Positions 21,157-32,989 of a stretch of DNA of 64,000 nucleotides are shown here, one piece after another; within the stretch, counting starts at the first letter, position 1; every line of letters starts with the position of its first letter. The notes below the pieces were generated by a model, which was given only the letters and a program-made list of their open reading frames with translations, made no database searches and had not been told where the DNA came from. The position numbers and the translations under genes were made by a program. This DNA comes from Oncomelania hupensis. Lineage: Eukaryota; Mollusca; Gastropoda; Littorinimorpha; Pomatiopsidae. Location: positions 41,064,764 to 41,128,763 of the forward strand of contig CM072523.1 of NCBI GenBank assembly GCA_036898135.1. Reading direction: 5' to 3'.

Positions 21157-21711
21157 TGCTTTAGGTCCAGCGGACTCTTCCGAGCCAAATCAGGACCGGA
21201 CAACCCCTGATCCGCATAAAAGATCTGCTGAAACAACCCTAGTGGTAAAACTGAAAGGTTTCCACCAGCCAGTCACTTTACAATAAAGACATCCCACGCA
21301 GGGGACGCTGAGGCTGTACTCTAATTTATCGAACCCCCGTTTACAAAAACAAAATAGAATACAAACAGCATTATAAATTATCAACAAAACAGATACATAT
21401 AAAATGCATACATTGTTAAATAATAACATCATAGGAAGCCCTAGTGACCACCTGGCAAAAAGCGTCCAATATTCCCAAGCTGATCCAACAGACCTCATAC
21501 ACAAATAAGGAGTCTTGTCCCGGAAGAGTTTTCAAGAACAAAGGTAGGTGACTGGTCTAGCGAAGAAGAAGATAGTATAGCAGATTGATAGAACACAGCA
21601 GGAATGACAAGAGAAAATGAGAAAGACAGCGACAGTGGGAATTTAAAGCACTAAATTTCCAGAAAGTGGGGATACTATTTATACTGAAACCCCCGGCACC
21701 CCAACGGGGGT
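21157..21711 (-). mobile_element. Repeat family G, copy 1 (about 555 bp)
   Basis: One of three copies (others 34822-35447 and 57382-57941). The plus-strand left edge is TTGCTTTAGGTCCAGCGGAC. The right edge has ACCCCCGGCACCCCAACGGG, forming a 7-bp stem hairpin (21689-21695 with 21705-21711). On the minus strand a TATAAATA box sits just inside that hairpin, so I assign minus as the probable sense strand. No protein or tRNA-like boxes. Copy 1 is flanked on both sides by (GA)n. It could be a solo LTR, a pol II-transcribed non-autonomous element or a MITE; the sequence does not decide. Confidence 0.78.
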
Positions 21712-21712
21712 A

Positions 21713-22257
21713 GAGAGTGAGAGAGAGAGAAAGAGTGAGAGAGAGAGAGAGGAGAGAGAGAGAGAGGTTTCGTTGTTTTGTGGCTTAATATTTTATTTTA
21801 AAAATCTAATCTGTATTTTACTTTCAGAGGAAAGTGGAAATAAGAGCCAAACAATTGGTATAAAATGTCCCATAATGTCGCCTTTATTAACCAAAAATAA
21901 CAAGAACAACAAAATATATAACAACATGGACAAGAAAGGGTTTCGTCTGGGTACATCGTGACAGCATCTTGCCTGTTTTACTGCATCGGGTGATATCGGT
22001 ATCAGTTGAACGTCAAATCGTAACATTACAATCTTTTTTTTTTCTTGTATTGAATGAAGCGTGAAAGTATGTTGGCAGACAGCTCAAAGTTACCCAATCT
22101 CGAAATGAACAGCCATAACCACGACCACTGTCATCCTTATCTTCCTCGTCTTTCTCCTTCTCTTCCTCCTCATTCTCCTCCTCATCCTCCTCCTCCTCCT
22201 CATCATCATCATCTCTATTGCCACGTCCGCTGACGATATTCTGCTCCTCCTTCTTAT
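21713..22257. other. GA-rich patch, unassigned sequence, CTC/ATC-rich patch
   Basis: GA-rich microsatellite at 21713-21767, unrecognised sequence, then TCC/TCA-rich simple sequence at about 22137-22212. An acidic open frame on the minus strand is a translation of this simple sequence. Confidence 0.7.
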
Positions 22258-22741
22258 CTATCTGACCTTGTCTCCCTTTACACTCCATCTCGTTCCCTTC
22301 GCTCATCCACTGACTGTCGTCTTCTCCGTCAGGGCCGTTACAAAAGAAAATCCCATGGTTTCCGCTCTTTTGCTGTCCACGGCCCTCACCTATGGAATTC
22401 TCTCCCCTTTCATGCTAGACATTCTACCTCCTGTGAATCATTCAAATCCAACCTTAAAACGTATCTGTTCTCAAATGTCTTTCAGCAGTATCTGTAGTTG
22501 TAAAAGGGGTTTGGAGGGGTGGGGGGGGGGGGGGGTTAAGTAGTAATTTAGTATGTTTTTGTCATATTGATTTAAACAGCAGTAGTATGTACGCGTGAAA
22601 GAGTAACTTGTCTTCTAATTAAAGTATATGTATAGTTTGTATATGTGTTTGCGTAAGAAAGTGTGCGTGTATAGCGCTTAGATCCTTAGGGTAGGCGCTT
22701 TATAAATGCTAGTTATTATTATTTATTATTATTATTATTGA
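22258..22741 (+). mobile_element. LINE-B (L2/CR1-like) 3' end, copy 2
   Basis: Plus-strand translation reads DLVSLYTPSRSLRSSTDC, GRYKRKSHGFRSFAVHG, PHLWNSLPFHARHS and SFKSNLKTYLFSNVF, the same C-terminal landmarks as the 18.1-19.1 kb copy. The 3' UTR includes a poly-G run (about 22520-22535) and ends TAGCGCTTAGATCC...GGCGCTTTATAAATGC with a short ATT tail at 22712-22741. 5'-truncated. Confidence 0.88.
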
Positions 22742-22904
22742 ACAATTGTATAGCACAATGGTATAGTTTTCTCCATGCTGTAATAGTATGCTGAACGCGC
22801 TCAGAAAAATCATGACAGAAAAATAAGAAGAGAACTTTGTTTTAAAGTGCCAGTTATCTGAAGTGAAAGAGGGAAGTTATCAGCTGTTCTTCAATCCACT
22901 ACTG
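22742..22904. other. Unassigned
   Basis: Short AT-rich stretch with no recognised content. Confidence 0.4.
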
Positions 22905-22952
22905 TCAAACACCTCCTCCTCCTCTTCCTCATCATCATCGTCGTCGTCGTCG

Positions 22953-23001
<49 letters not shown>
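22905..23001. repeat. (CTC)/(GTC)/(ATC)n microsatellite
   Basis: CCT/CTC units, five GTC units, then about 20 ATC units. Confidence 0.95.
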
Positions 23002-23002
<1 letters not shown>

Positions 23003-23052
23003 TCATCTCCCTCCTCTACTCCCTCTTTCTTTCATTCTTTATGTATGTTGTT

Positions 23053-23158
23053 TTGTAGATTATAGTCACACGACACTTTCGCATATAGGTGACTACTGGA
23101 CCGATTTATACTGACACCAGCGGGCCAGTTGTTGGTAAAGGGGAAAATAATATGATCA
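23053..23158 (-). mobile_element. SINE-3 fragment (head missing)
   Basis: GATTATAGTCACACGACAC, ACCGATTTATACTGACACC and AGTTGTTGGTAAAGGGGAAA are the reverse complement of 15660-15765. The tRNA-like head is absent. Confidence 0.85.
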
Positions 23159-23250
23159 TTAAATCGTTCTGATATAGCGGCTTTCCCGCTCAAGCGCTGC
23201 TCAAGGCACTGGCCGATACAGGATCTAACTCAAGCCGCCCGAGTTGGTGA
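23159..23250 (-). mobile_element. SINE-1 3' fragment joined to SINE-3
   Basis: GCTCAAGCGCTGCTCAAGGC and GATACAGGATCTAACTCAAG are the 3' third of SINE-1. It abuts the SINE-3 fragment without spacer, in the same orientation. Confidence 0.8.
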
Positions 23251-23259
23251 TTGAGATAC

Positions 23260-23725
23260 TATCGTCAACGATTTGGCGTGTGCGTGTGTAGGACCACCTT
23301 TATTTTATTTCCCTTCCAGCTGTTTCAAAGTGGGTGCCTTTTATTTTAGTTATTGCTGTCTGCGGGTGTAGTTATATAGTTTACGCATTTATCAGCCTTT
23401 AAAAAGAATGAATGTTTGTAATAAACGTTTTTTTTTTTAAAATACATTTATTGCAATTTGTTCTAGTGCTGTCAGCAAAGCTTGTCTTAATTTCTCTTTT
23501 TGAGATAATAAAGAATTCTTGACTCTTTAAGGATTTGGGTGACGTAGAGGGTCGAAGGGTAATAATCTACATGTGTTTTCAACGAGTGGCGACTCTGATG
23601 TTCATGAGGGAGGATTGTTTGTGATGATGACAAAGATCGGCTCCCCGTTGTTGTTTGCTGCTGCTGCTGCTGCTATACTGCTGTTACTTTCAAAGATGAA
23701 GACGATGCTAATGGTGATGACGATG
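23260..23725. other. Unassigned stretch
   Basis: Contains a T-run near 23430 and GATAATAAAGAATTCTTGAC near 23504, which resembles a retroelement 3' end on the plus strand, but I cannot link it to a coding part. Confidence 0.45.
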
Positions 23726-23942
<217 letters not shown>

Positions 23943-23949
23943 TGACGAT

Positions 23950-24364
23950 CTTCGAAGGTAGATATATTTTCGCTTACCGCTTTTTTTTTTCACCCATCTT
24001 TTCTTGCTGCTATTGATAGTTTAAAGTGGCCAATGATGAAGTCATTGAATGTTCATCTAAATGTCACAAGACAAGAAAATAATAATGCTTCTATAACACT
24101 CCACTTGTTAACACACTGCTTCCCGCGACCCATAAACCAGCTCACAACGACACCCATACGGCTTTCACCGGTTAACACCTATTAATGGCTAACCGACACC
24201 CGAGCCCGGCGGACTCACGTTGACGGGTGTCAAGAAGCAACACCCGGAAAACCAAATACGGGTAGGCGAAGCGAGTAACTTAAGACAGCCTTTCGAGAGT
24301 ATCGGAGACGCCCAGTGGACCCTCAAGAATAAGGCATAGTTATTCTTAAACTACTGAGTTATTG
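23950..24364. other. Unassigned stretch
   Basis: GC-richer than its surroundings around 24180-24260, with ACGGGTGTCAAGAAGCAACA and CACCCGGAAAACC. No recognised gene or family. Confidence 0.45.
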
Positions 24365-24482
24365 TTGGACTACTGAACCACCAAGCAGCTTCTCCAGCTC
24401 ACAGCCAACATTCATCGCAGTACATTGTAGGCTATACTATGACGGCCTACTAGCGCCAAAACCCGAAAGTTACCAGTATTAC
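24365..24482 (+). repeat. Third copy of the foldback-element terminus
   Basis: CCAAGCAGCTTCTCCAGCTC, GTAGGCTATACTATGACGGC and CTACTAGCGCCAAAACCCGA match the reverse complement of 19382-19475, including sequence outside the CTAGCGCC unit. The repeat therefore extends at least 40 bases beyond the modular part. Confidence 0.8.
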
Positions 24483-24628
24483 TTATATAAAGACTGAATT
24501 AAAGGCAGATTTTTAAAAAAAAACCACAGTAGATCGACATAGGGAGGCAAAATGTTTGTGTAAAGCACAAGCGATTGGTGGGTCTTGCCTAAAAAAAATT
24601 AGACTGGCTCTTATTGATATCATCTGGG

Positions 24629-24727
24629 AAAGATGGAGTACTCTGGTTAAACGATCATCTGTGGTGCCCCTACGACCTCCGAGTTACAGGATAGGATAGG
24701 ATAGGATAGGATAGGATAGGATAGGAT
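24629..24727 (+). mobile_element. LINE-A 3' tip with (GATAG)n tail
   Basis: GTTAAACGATCATCTGTGGT, then GCCCCTACGACCTCCGAG, then about eight GATAG units. Only about 55 bases of coding end remain. Confidence 0.9.
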
Positions 24728-25074
24728 GGCATCTTGGATATAATCCTCATGAGATGCCGCCATCCTGTGTGGAATAAGGGAATGATAGAAAAGATTTATC
24801 TTTCCTTCTCTTCTGCCAATGCTTTTTGCATTTGTGGATGTGTGCCATAGATACAGATGGCCTTTCTAAACGTAGATTGACATAGTCATTCTTAAATGAA
24901 GCCTAAATTCAATGCAGGATTAAAATAAAGTAAGCTGGTCTTATCTTAGCGCGCGCTCACAGAGCTATTCTAGGCCCTCATTACTGATGCAGAGACGATT
25001 GTATGATGATACCAAGACAAAGTCAGTAAACGGCAACGTTTATGCCTATACACATTTTGAAGATGACAAGATTA
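24728..25074. other. Unassigned stretch
   Basis: No recognised gene, RNA or repeat. Confidence 0.45.
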
Positions 25075-25390
25075 ATTCAATTCAATTCAAACAACTTTAT
25101 TTATCCAGATTTGGCAATTACAATGGGGGTATTAGTGCTCTCTAATTTAAAAAAAAATCACAACAATATCTGATATACATGAGGATGTCTACAAACAATG
25201 ACAACTTGCACAAAACAACTTGCACAAAACCCAGCGGCAGCCCCCCGACACCATCCGCACATACACACTGCCCATGCACACACATACATCCAGTTCATAG
25301 ACATTTACCCAACACAGGCATACATCACCAGCAGCACTCACCACAGACACAGGCATAAAAAATAAAGCGATGTAAATCAATATATTATAG
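25075..25390 (-). mobile_element. Retroelement 3' UTR with AATTG tail
   Basis: On the minus strand the sequence ends GGATAAATAAAGTTGTTTGA followed by ATTGAATTG pentamers, an AATAAA-plus-pentamer end like that at 2736-2790. Upstream is GTG/TGT-rich sequence without reverse-transcriptase landmarks, so only a 3' UTR can be claimed. Confidence 0.5.
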
Positions 25391-25440
25391 TGCACTTACT
25401 CTAGCTCGAAGTGTTACTCAAAACGTTGGCTATTAAAGTC

Positions 25441-25446
25441 ATCATT

Positions 25447-25538
<92 letters not shown>

Positions 25539-25823
25539 TGTCATCACAATCATAATCAACATCGTCGTCGTCCTTCTCATCATCATTCAGCAGCGTGATC
25601 AGCATAATTATCTTCTTCTTCTTCTTCTTCTTCTTCTTCTTCTTCTTCTTCTTCTTCTTCTTCTTCTTCTTCTTCTTCTTCTTTATCATCTTCATCGTAA
25701 TCACTCAACATTTTCTTTTTTCTTCTTCTTCTTCTTCTTCTTCTTCTTCTTCTTCTTCTTCTTCTTCTTCTTCTTCTTCTTCTTCTTCTTCATCGTAATC
25801 ACTCAACATTTTCATCATCATCG

Positions 25824-25885
<62 letters not shown>

Positions 25886-25893
25886 GTCGTCGT
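25441..25893. repeat. Compound (ATC)n-(CTT)n-(CTT)n-(ATC)n cluster
   Basis: ATC about 25441-25539, CTT about 25613-25684, CTT about 25722-25791, ATC about 25816-25893. The spacer CATCGTAATCACTCAACATT occurs after each CTT block (about 25692 and 25790), so an ATC/CTT block with its spacer was duplicated. All poly-Ile/Ser/His/Phe/Leu/Asp/Glu/Lys frames here are repeat translations. Confidence 0.96.
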
Positions 25894-25899
25894 CGTCAT

Positions 25900-26740
25900 C
25901 GTCAAAATGAAGCCTCCTGAAAATAATATGACAAAGGGATTTGTTCACAGTTGACACCTGTGTTTTCTACAACTAACGGCCAGAGCTACGAGAGAGAAGA
26001 GAGTGAAAAAGGATTATGCCGCTTGGATTCCCGAAGAAGGAATTGCAGACATGAAATAGTTGCATATGGGAAAGGAGAAAATTTTTCAATGCAAATTTCT
26101 GCTGAGTAATTTCAGTATTCCTAAAGTTACTGCTTGACAACCTCAGCCCAAGCGCGAAGCTTATGGTTTGGTTCATGTCATGGGGAAGCTAGCGGAAATT
26201 TCAATTCCTGCTCTATGAATTTATACCCACATTTTTGTTCCGTTCATGACAGGTTCAAGTTTACGGTTTAATACTTCTGGAAGAGCACCTTTCTAACGAA
26301 ACATTTTTGTGAAGTGACTATCGTTTCCTTTTTTCCCCCCGCTCGTTGTATGATATTAGTGAGAACATTATTCCAGTGTCATCATCATCAGCTGTCAAGA
26401 CTATAAGCTTTTACGGATTTTGTGTCTTGGCACGATCATATTTCTAACGTAACATTGAGGATTAAATTATAAAGTTACGATTTTGACGTTTTCAGCTGAA
26501 TGACTTTATTGAGAAAAATGTATACTATTGCCATCGCCAGCCAGTCTCCAAGGATGTTAGGGTCTCAGACTGATTCCTATTTCGAACGGAATTTAGGACT
26601 ACATTTTGGCAAACTTCAAAGCTCTTGAAAGCTCACCTTATAGCATCTATTAAGGTCCAATGAGTTGTCATTTAGGGGTCAAATTGGTGGCGACAGCATT
26701 TTTATGTTGATCATTCCAAAACCGTTTTGCTTGAATGCTG
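25900..26740. other. Unassigned stretch
   Basis: No recognised coding, RNA or repeat content. Confidence 0.5.
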
Positions 26741-26744
26741 TTGC

Positions 26745-27114
<370 letters not shown>

Positions 27115-27119
27115 ACGAA

Positions 27120-28105
27120 ACTCACAGCGTGAGGTCTTGATTGAAATTGCTCGTACTTTTAAAAATTTTTACACCCCTTGTCACAACACTTTCAATGAAA
27201 GCCCTACCCTATTACAATTAAAATGGTAACATATTGTTCTTTATCAACATTTCACAATGAGGGCTTACCTTATTATTATAAAAATTGCAGTGTACTCTTC
27301 TATTCTTATAAAGAATTGATATTGTAAAGGCTACTCTGTTAAAGTAACCCCATGGTGGTGGTATTATTTCCAATGCAGCGGAAATCATATGTGAAGAACA
27401 CTCTCCGTCACCAGATAATACTTGCACCAATGTACGTATCTTCCCCTAGTAGCTGTGTAGGAGTCATTCATATCCTTCAAGGGTTTGTAACCCTGTGTAT
27501 TTATCCCCGCGGGACCGTCATCAGCATCTCAGGATGGGATCCAAAGTACAGGTGACAAACCTATCTTAAGACCAAGGACAGTATCACTCTTTTCAAAAGC
27601 TACTCATTATACTTGTGACTAGAACGAATGATAAACGATGATGGATGAGTGAGTGGTTTTACACTAAAGCAAAAGTCATTATAACCCATTGTTCAACACT
27701 GAGCACGTCATTTGAATTCAAAATTACAATGGAACCTAGTTCTCATTGAAGGTATAAAAGCAAACTGACTGAGTCAATGCTGCCGTTTTCTAGAGGGAGG
27801 TGCACGCAGAATACACGTTCAGGTCTCGTAGTATCCAGAGTGGTGGAAAAGTAACTCTTTATTGAAAACTGCTGATAAAGTTATAAACCAGTACTGCATT
27901 TGCATGAACCAAAACGTATTGTAATTCTTACATTGGTAGAATTGAACTACTTGTCTCTGATTACATCCCGCAATGACTGCCTCTTTTGGTATTAACGTCC
28001 CTCTCTTAAATTTTTTCTGTGAAATTATTCATTTATTTTATATAAGTTTATTGATTGATTGACTGATTTTATACTTTTATTTGTTGGTTTGTTACCTTTA
28101 CTAGG
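27120..28105. other. Unassigned stretch
   Basis: AT-rich single-copy sequence as far as this window shows. Short open frames only. Confidence 0.5.
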
Positions 28106-28109
28106 TTTA

Positions 28110-28240
28110 CATGTTGTCTTGTTCTTAAATGCAGAATAGATTTATTATGCGTGTGTATCTGTGTGTGGCTGCGTGTGATCAAGCGCTTTGTGAAGCATTT
28201 TATGTTTGAATTGCGCTATACAAAATAAATTATTATAATG
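28110..28240 (+). mobile_element. Probable LINE-B-like 3' UTR end
   Basis: GATCAAGCGCTTTGTGAAGC and GAATTGCGCTATACAAAATAA followed by ATTATT-rich sequence match the style of LINE-B 3' ends (AAGCGCTTTGTGA, GCGCTRTATAAAT). No coding sequence remains. Confidence 0.55.
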
Positions 28241-28307
28241 ACCAGAGCTGCCCATAACGCCTCCGTCGCCTGACGCTGTGTGAGCAAGCTCACCGGACAT
28301 AAGGAGG

Positions 28308-28310
<3 letters not shown>

Positions 28311-28404
<94 letters not shown>

Positions 28405-28835
28405 GACGATTGTTATAGCGCACTTATCTCGCCGTACTGGACCAGACTCTAGGCGCTGGCCGATACAGGATCTAACTCAAACCGCCCGAGACGCCCACCC
28501 GCAGCCTTTGGGCGCATGGTCTGACGCCCGGACAACTGAGCACTATCCTGGCCAGCCAGGGATGGGGGGAGAAAGGACCAAGTGCATGCTGGGTGTGTTC
28601 TTGTTACCGGCACTCACCCGTCTAGGACATGAGCGTCAGGATCTTTAAAGTCCGTTATGATGGAATGTATGCGACACACAGACTAGACCTCGGTTTATAC
28701 TCTCATCGGAAGGAGTAGGAAACGGGAGTAAAGTGTCTTTCCCAGGACACAACATAATGGCCCGAACAGGGCTCGAACGCGGGACGTTCAGATCCGCAAG
28801 CCAAAGCACTACCATTAGACCACCGTGCCTCCGTA
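28311..28835 (-). mobile_element. SINE-1, near full length, with (ATT)n 3' tail
   Basis: Read on the minus strand: a tRNA-like head at the high-coordinate end (GGAGGCACGGTGGTCTAATG, then a B box in CGCGTTCGAGCCC), a body with GTATAAACCGAGGTCTAGTC and CCCAAAGGCTGCGGGTGGGC, and a 3' end running into 31 ATT/AAT units (28311-28404). The tail microsatellite belongs to the SINE. A short sequence with GGAGGC (28305) lies directly at the tail. Internal pol III promotion is inferred from the A/B boxes. Confidence 0.9.
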
Positions 28836-28902
28836 TGGCATAAGGCCAATTGTCAACCTACGGGTCATTATAGGGCTGTACATTTACCAATTGCTGTACC
28901 TT

Positions 28903-28939
<37 letters not shown>

Positions 28940-28940
28940 T
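28903..28940. repeat. Poly(T)-poly(A) perfect palindrome
   Basis: About 20 T followed directly by about 18 A, so the sequence is self-complementary. Might be two A-tailed insertions head to head. Confidence 0.9.
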
Positions 28941-29852
28941 TTAACTAACAATACAGTTTGCTTAAAATATAGGATCTGCTAGATTCCGTCACAATCATAT
29001 GTGCATGTATAGTAAATTTAAAACAAAACAGCAACAAAAAACGTGCTCTATACTTTTAACTCATGAACACAGTACACCTAAATTTCTTGCGTCAGCAGAA
29101 TCACATCATTCTATTAAATGGTCTTGCTTAGAAAGGCTCTAGAACGTCACCTAAAATTATCCTTTGCACTGCAGCTAGAAATTTACCTGATACTCTCCTT
29201 TGTGCTCTATACTTTTTTTAACTTTTGGTTGACGCAGTGATGGTCACCTATATAATTTCTTGCATTATTCGGTCAGTCGAACAACGAGCAAACGTGCCCC
29301 TACGACTCCTCTAGAAATCGACCTAAAATTACTCTCCTTCGTTGACACTGCAGCTAGCCATCTACCTTCACCTATGATGGTCATCCCTATAACATTTTGA
29401 TACTCAACGGTCATCTTGGTCAGCGAATGGTCATTGCCACTAACTGTTGATTAAGGCACGGCTGAGCGCGAACAACGAGCAAACGTGCGATGTAACGGCG
29501 TGACGTATACATGGCATGATATCATTACTTCCGCTACGTCAGTTCCTGTACTAACCAGGACACCCAGGGAGCAGTAGTTACTGCTAGCCTCGAGGACAAT
29601 TTGTGTAGCCTAGTTAGAGGTTAGGACACCTGCGTGAATCATGATATTTTGCATGTGACACCAGCAGTGGTTATTTTTGTTTATTCTTTTATGTGCTATT
29701 TACATCTACGCCAGTTACAGTATATTAATATAATTTTGTGTCTGCGGTTGTAGTCGCGGTCGTCGTCCTCTCTCACTCTCTCTTTCTCACTTTCTCAGTG
29801 TATTAGTGTCATGGATTCTTCAGTATAGCTTGTACTTCCATTTTTAGTATAA
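28941..29852. other. Unassigned stretch
   Basis: No recognised gene or family. A CT-rich run begins near 29767 and grades into the (TC)n that follows. Confidence 0.5.
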
Positions 29853-29873
29853 TATCTCTCTCTCTCTCTCCCC

Positions 29874-29937
<64 letters not shown>

Positions 29938-29940
29938 GTA
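29853..29940. repeat. (TC)n microsatellite
   Basis: Interrupted TC units; CTCAGTGTATTAGT follows here and also at about 29795, marking a small local duplication. Confidence 0.93.
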
Positions 29941-29945
29941 TTAGT

Positions 29946-30340
<395 letters not shown>

Positions 30341-30420
30341 ATGTTGTAACAATTTGCTATGCAAATGTGAATTGTGACCTAATCCGAACACTGAACCACC
30401 AAAGCCGAGCACGAGGCGAA

Positions 30421-31446
30421 ACACGACCGGTCTTGCGCCGCCATGTTGTAATGCTGTACGGAACCCACGTTGTTTTAACTTATATGTATGTTTGCAGACC
30501 AGTGGCTGTACCACTGAATGTTTATATTATTATTAATTCTGTATGTGTATAGCTAGACACGATTATATTTATGTATGTATAGGAATTTAGAGGGAGATTC
30601 CAGCGGAACCCGGAAGTAGCAGAATGTTCGTCGCTTATGTATAGAGATGTGGAGCTATCACTGAGGGCTACTTGGCTTTCAGTGAGACGCTCTGCACAAA
30701 CCGATTATTCAGGGTTGTGCAGAATTTCGTCTCTTATATTACAGACGAGCAGGCGAGCTATCCCGAGCTATCCCGAGCTATCCTGTGTGCCCCACTCCAC
30801 AGAAACGACTAGTTGGTTGAGGACCCTCTACCGCACAAGACGGAAAGAGCTGCCTTGAAAGACACCCTGTCAGACCCCACAGCGTGGCAAGGGAACCCAA
30901 CTACACAACTACCAAGGTGTACCAGAAGCTACCTCACAGAAGGACTTCGACCGCACCATAAGAAAGTTAAGTGTAATATCCGAAAGTGCACTTAAACTGA
31001 TCATAACAGGACCACAGTAGTCCAACTCTTCAGAAACTGTAAAACGGACCACAGTAGTCCAAATCTACATGAGATATTATAGCAAGTGCCCGAGGAAGAT
31101 ATAACAGCTGCCTAGACTATCAGCGATCGAACTATTAGCAGTGAAAGAGACTTTTTAAAGTTAGATTAGTACTTAGAGAATCTTGTATAGAGTAGAAGAA
31201 ATAAATGTGTGATTTTAACTGTTATCAAGTGGCTGGACTACATATGATTCATAGCCGTGTGAAAGCTAGTGTGACAGTATTCTTTTACCATTTTTCTATC
31301 TATTTCTGTACCCCAACCTTAACACAGAACGAGCTAAACAAATAAATTTATTAAAGTAATTCATAGGGTGACCTACTAGCAGTTCCCACCGAATAAACGT
31401 GAGGGTCCATAATTCCATTGTGCAGAGCCCATAAACCCCACGTGAC
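30421..31446 (+). mobile_element. LTR-like element, copy 2
   Basis: Homologous to the minus strand of 5353-6360: CACGACCGGT, TTGCAGACCAGTGGCTGTAC, CAAGTGGCTGGACTAC, AGCCGTGTGAAAGCTAGTGT and ATTCCATTGTGCAGAGCCCA are shared in order. It ends CACGTGACA at 31446, with a polyadenylation-like GAAATAAATGTGTGAT at about 31198. Contains three tandem GAGCTATCCC units at about 30757-30783 and a duplicated GGACCACAGTAGTCCAA (about 31009 and 31045), itself a partial palindrome. The first 490 bases of the 5.4-6.8 kb copy are not matched. Confidence 0.65.
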
Positions 31447-31481
31447 AAGTACGATTCCTGCCCGTGATCGTCGCCGGTCCC

Positions 31482-31572
<91 letters not shown>

Positions 31573-31925
31573 GTCTGTCTGCGCATTTCTAATCATAATT
31601 TTCTTGCTGCTTTTTATTTATGTCCATAGAGATTTGGTCTTGTCACACCACAGTTCTACAGTATTAGACTGCATAAGAGAAGCGATGAATGACTAATGAT
31701 CTCGCATGTTCCTTTCAGCTCTGTTAGTTGTGGACTGTGAACGTTATCAATTTAAATTGAAACTGAGTTACAGTGTACAGTCTTGAAGAAATGAACAATG
31801 AAGTTTAACATCTACACTCACCTTGATGATAGGCAGATGAGGATAACAATCCCAGCAAAAAAAGGGGTAGGTGACCTAACTCAACACTGAACCACCAAAG
31901 CAATCATACAGTCTTATTCGCCTTG
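31447..31925 (+). repeat. Duplicated flank A', ending in SINE-2 sequence (minus)
   Basis: Same series as 29946-30340, starting at the base after the LTR-like CACGTGACA. (TC)n here is about 42 units plus TGTC units. From about 31795 it runs into minus-strand SINE-2 (GTTTAACATCTACACTCACC, CTGAACCACCAAAGCAATCA). Confidence 0.85.
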
Positions 31926-31929
31926 GTCT

Positions 31930-32715
31930 TGCGCGGAGCTTTCCAAGTTTTAATAATGTAGCCCAAAATTAAAAATAATTGTGCTATAAATAGGGGCATC
32001 CGTTAGTACCCAAAGAATCTAAGGCTAATATATATCGTGTACACTACTGGAGTAGTATCACCGTAGTGTAATCTTCGGTTTCACTGTGACAATTGCCACG
32101 TCATGCATCACTTTCTTGCCCTCCCTGTCGAGAAGAATTAGAACGGAATTAGCTCCCTTTAATTCTATAGGCCAAATTCATTTACTAGACGTTTTACCGT
32201 AGACTTGTATAAATATAGCTATATTGCTTTGCTTGGCTTTCCGGATCGGATATTCAAGTTTAGTCTGAGGACATTAAAAGAAAAGAAAGATTGGTATAAG
32301 TTTTCACTTTTAAATTTTAGGCTGAAAAGAAGACAAAAACTGTACCATTTACTTTTAAACTTGTACACCAAAGGGTGCGAACACAGAAGAGTTCATAATT
32401 AATATTCATTATTGCGATGAAAGCTCTCCGATGAGCGGATAAAAAAATAAGTTAGCACCTTTCCTCTGGCCGTCACATACTCTCGCAAACGAAACACGAA
32501 AAGGTTGTGACGCCATTGTGGATACACGTAGGCGCCATGTCTTAGTAGCCCTGCCTGGCCATGGGTCAGGTGGAAGCTTATGCGGTCAGTGTTATAAACC
32601 CTCTAGACTAACACGACCTGCCTTACGCGTGAATGAGTGCTGCGTCCACTATTATGTTTGAGTGCTCGGAGTCTACTTGGTGATTTGAGGAAAAGCGCAT
32701 ATATTAGATAGCATC
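31930..32715. other. Unassigned stretch
   Basis: A 65-codon open frame at 32205-32402 has no recognised domain. No repeat family recognised. Confidence 0.45.
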
Positions 32716-32717
32716 CC

Positions 32718-32744
32718 TTATTATTATTATTCTTATTCTTATTC

Positions 32745-32822
<78 letters not shown>

Positions 32823-32833
32823 GTATTAGTATG

Positions 32834-32907
<74 letters not shown>

Positions 32908-32935
32908 CATTATTACTATTAGTATTATTATATGA
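32718..32935. repeat. (TTA)n microsatellite, about 70 units
   Basis: Long TTA array with a few TTC, AGT and GAT interruptions (about 32821-32832). Poly-Asn and poly-Ile frames are artefacts. Confidence 0.97.
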
Positions 32936-32989
32936 AGCTAAGTCATTGCAGACAATAAATAAATTTGAAAAGAGTTTTAGGTGAGAAAT

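Noticed and set aside
30637..30995. Small open frames in the second LTR-like copy
   Set aside because: Short, overlapping, without recognised gag or other motifs, and not kept open in the homologous 5.4-6.8 kb copy.
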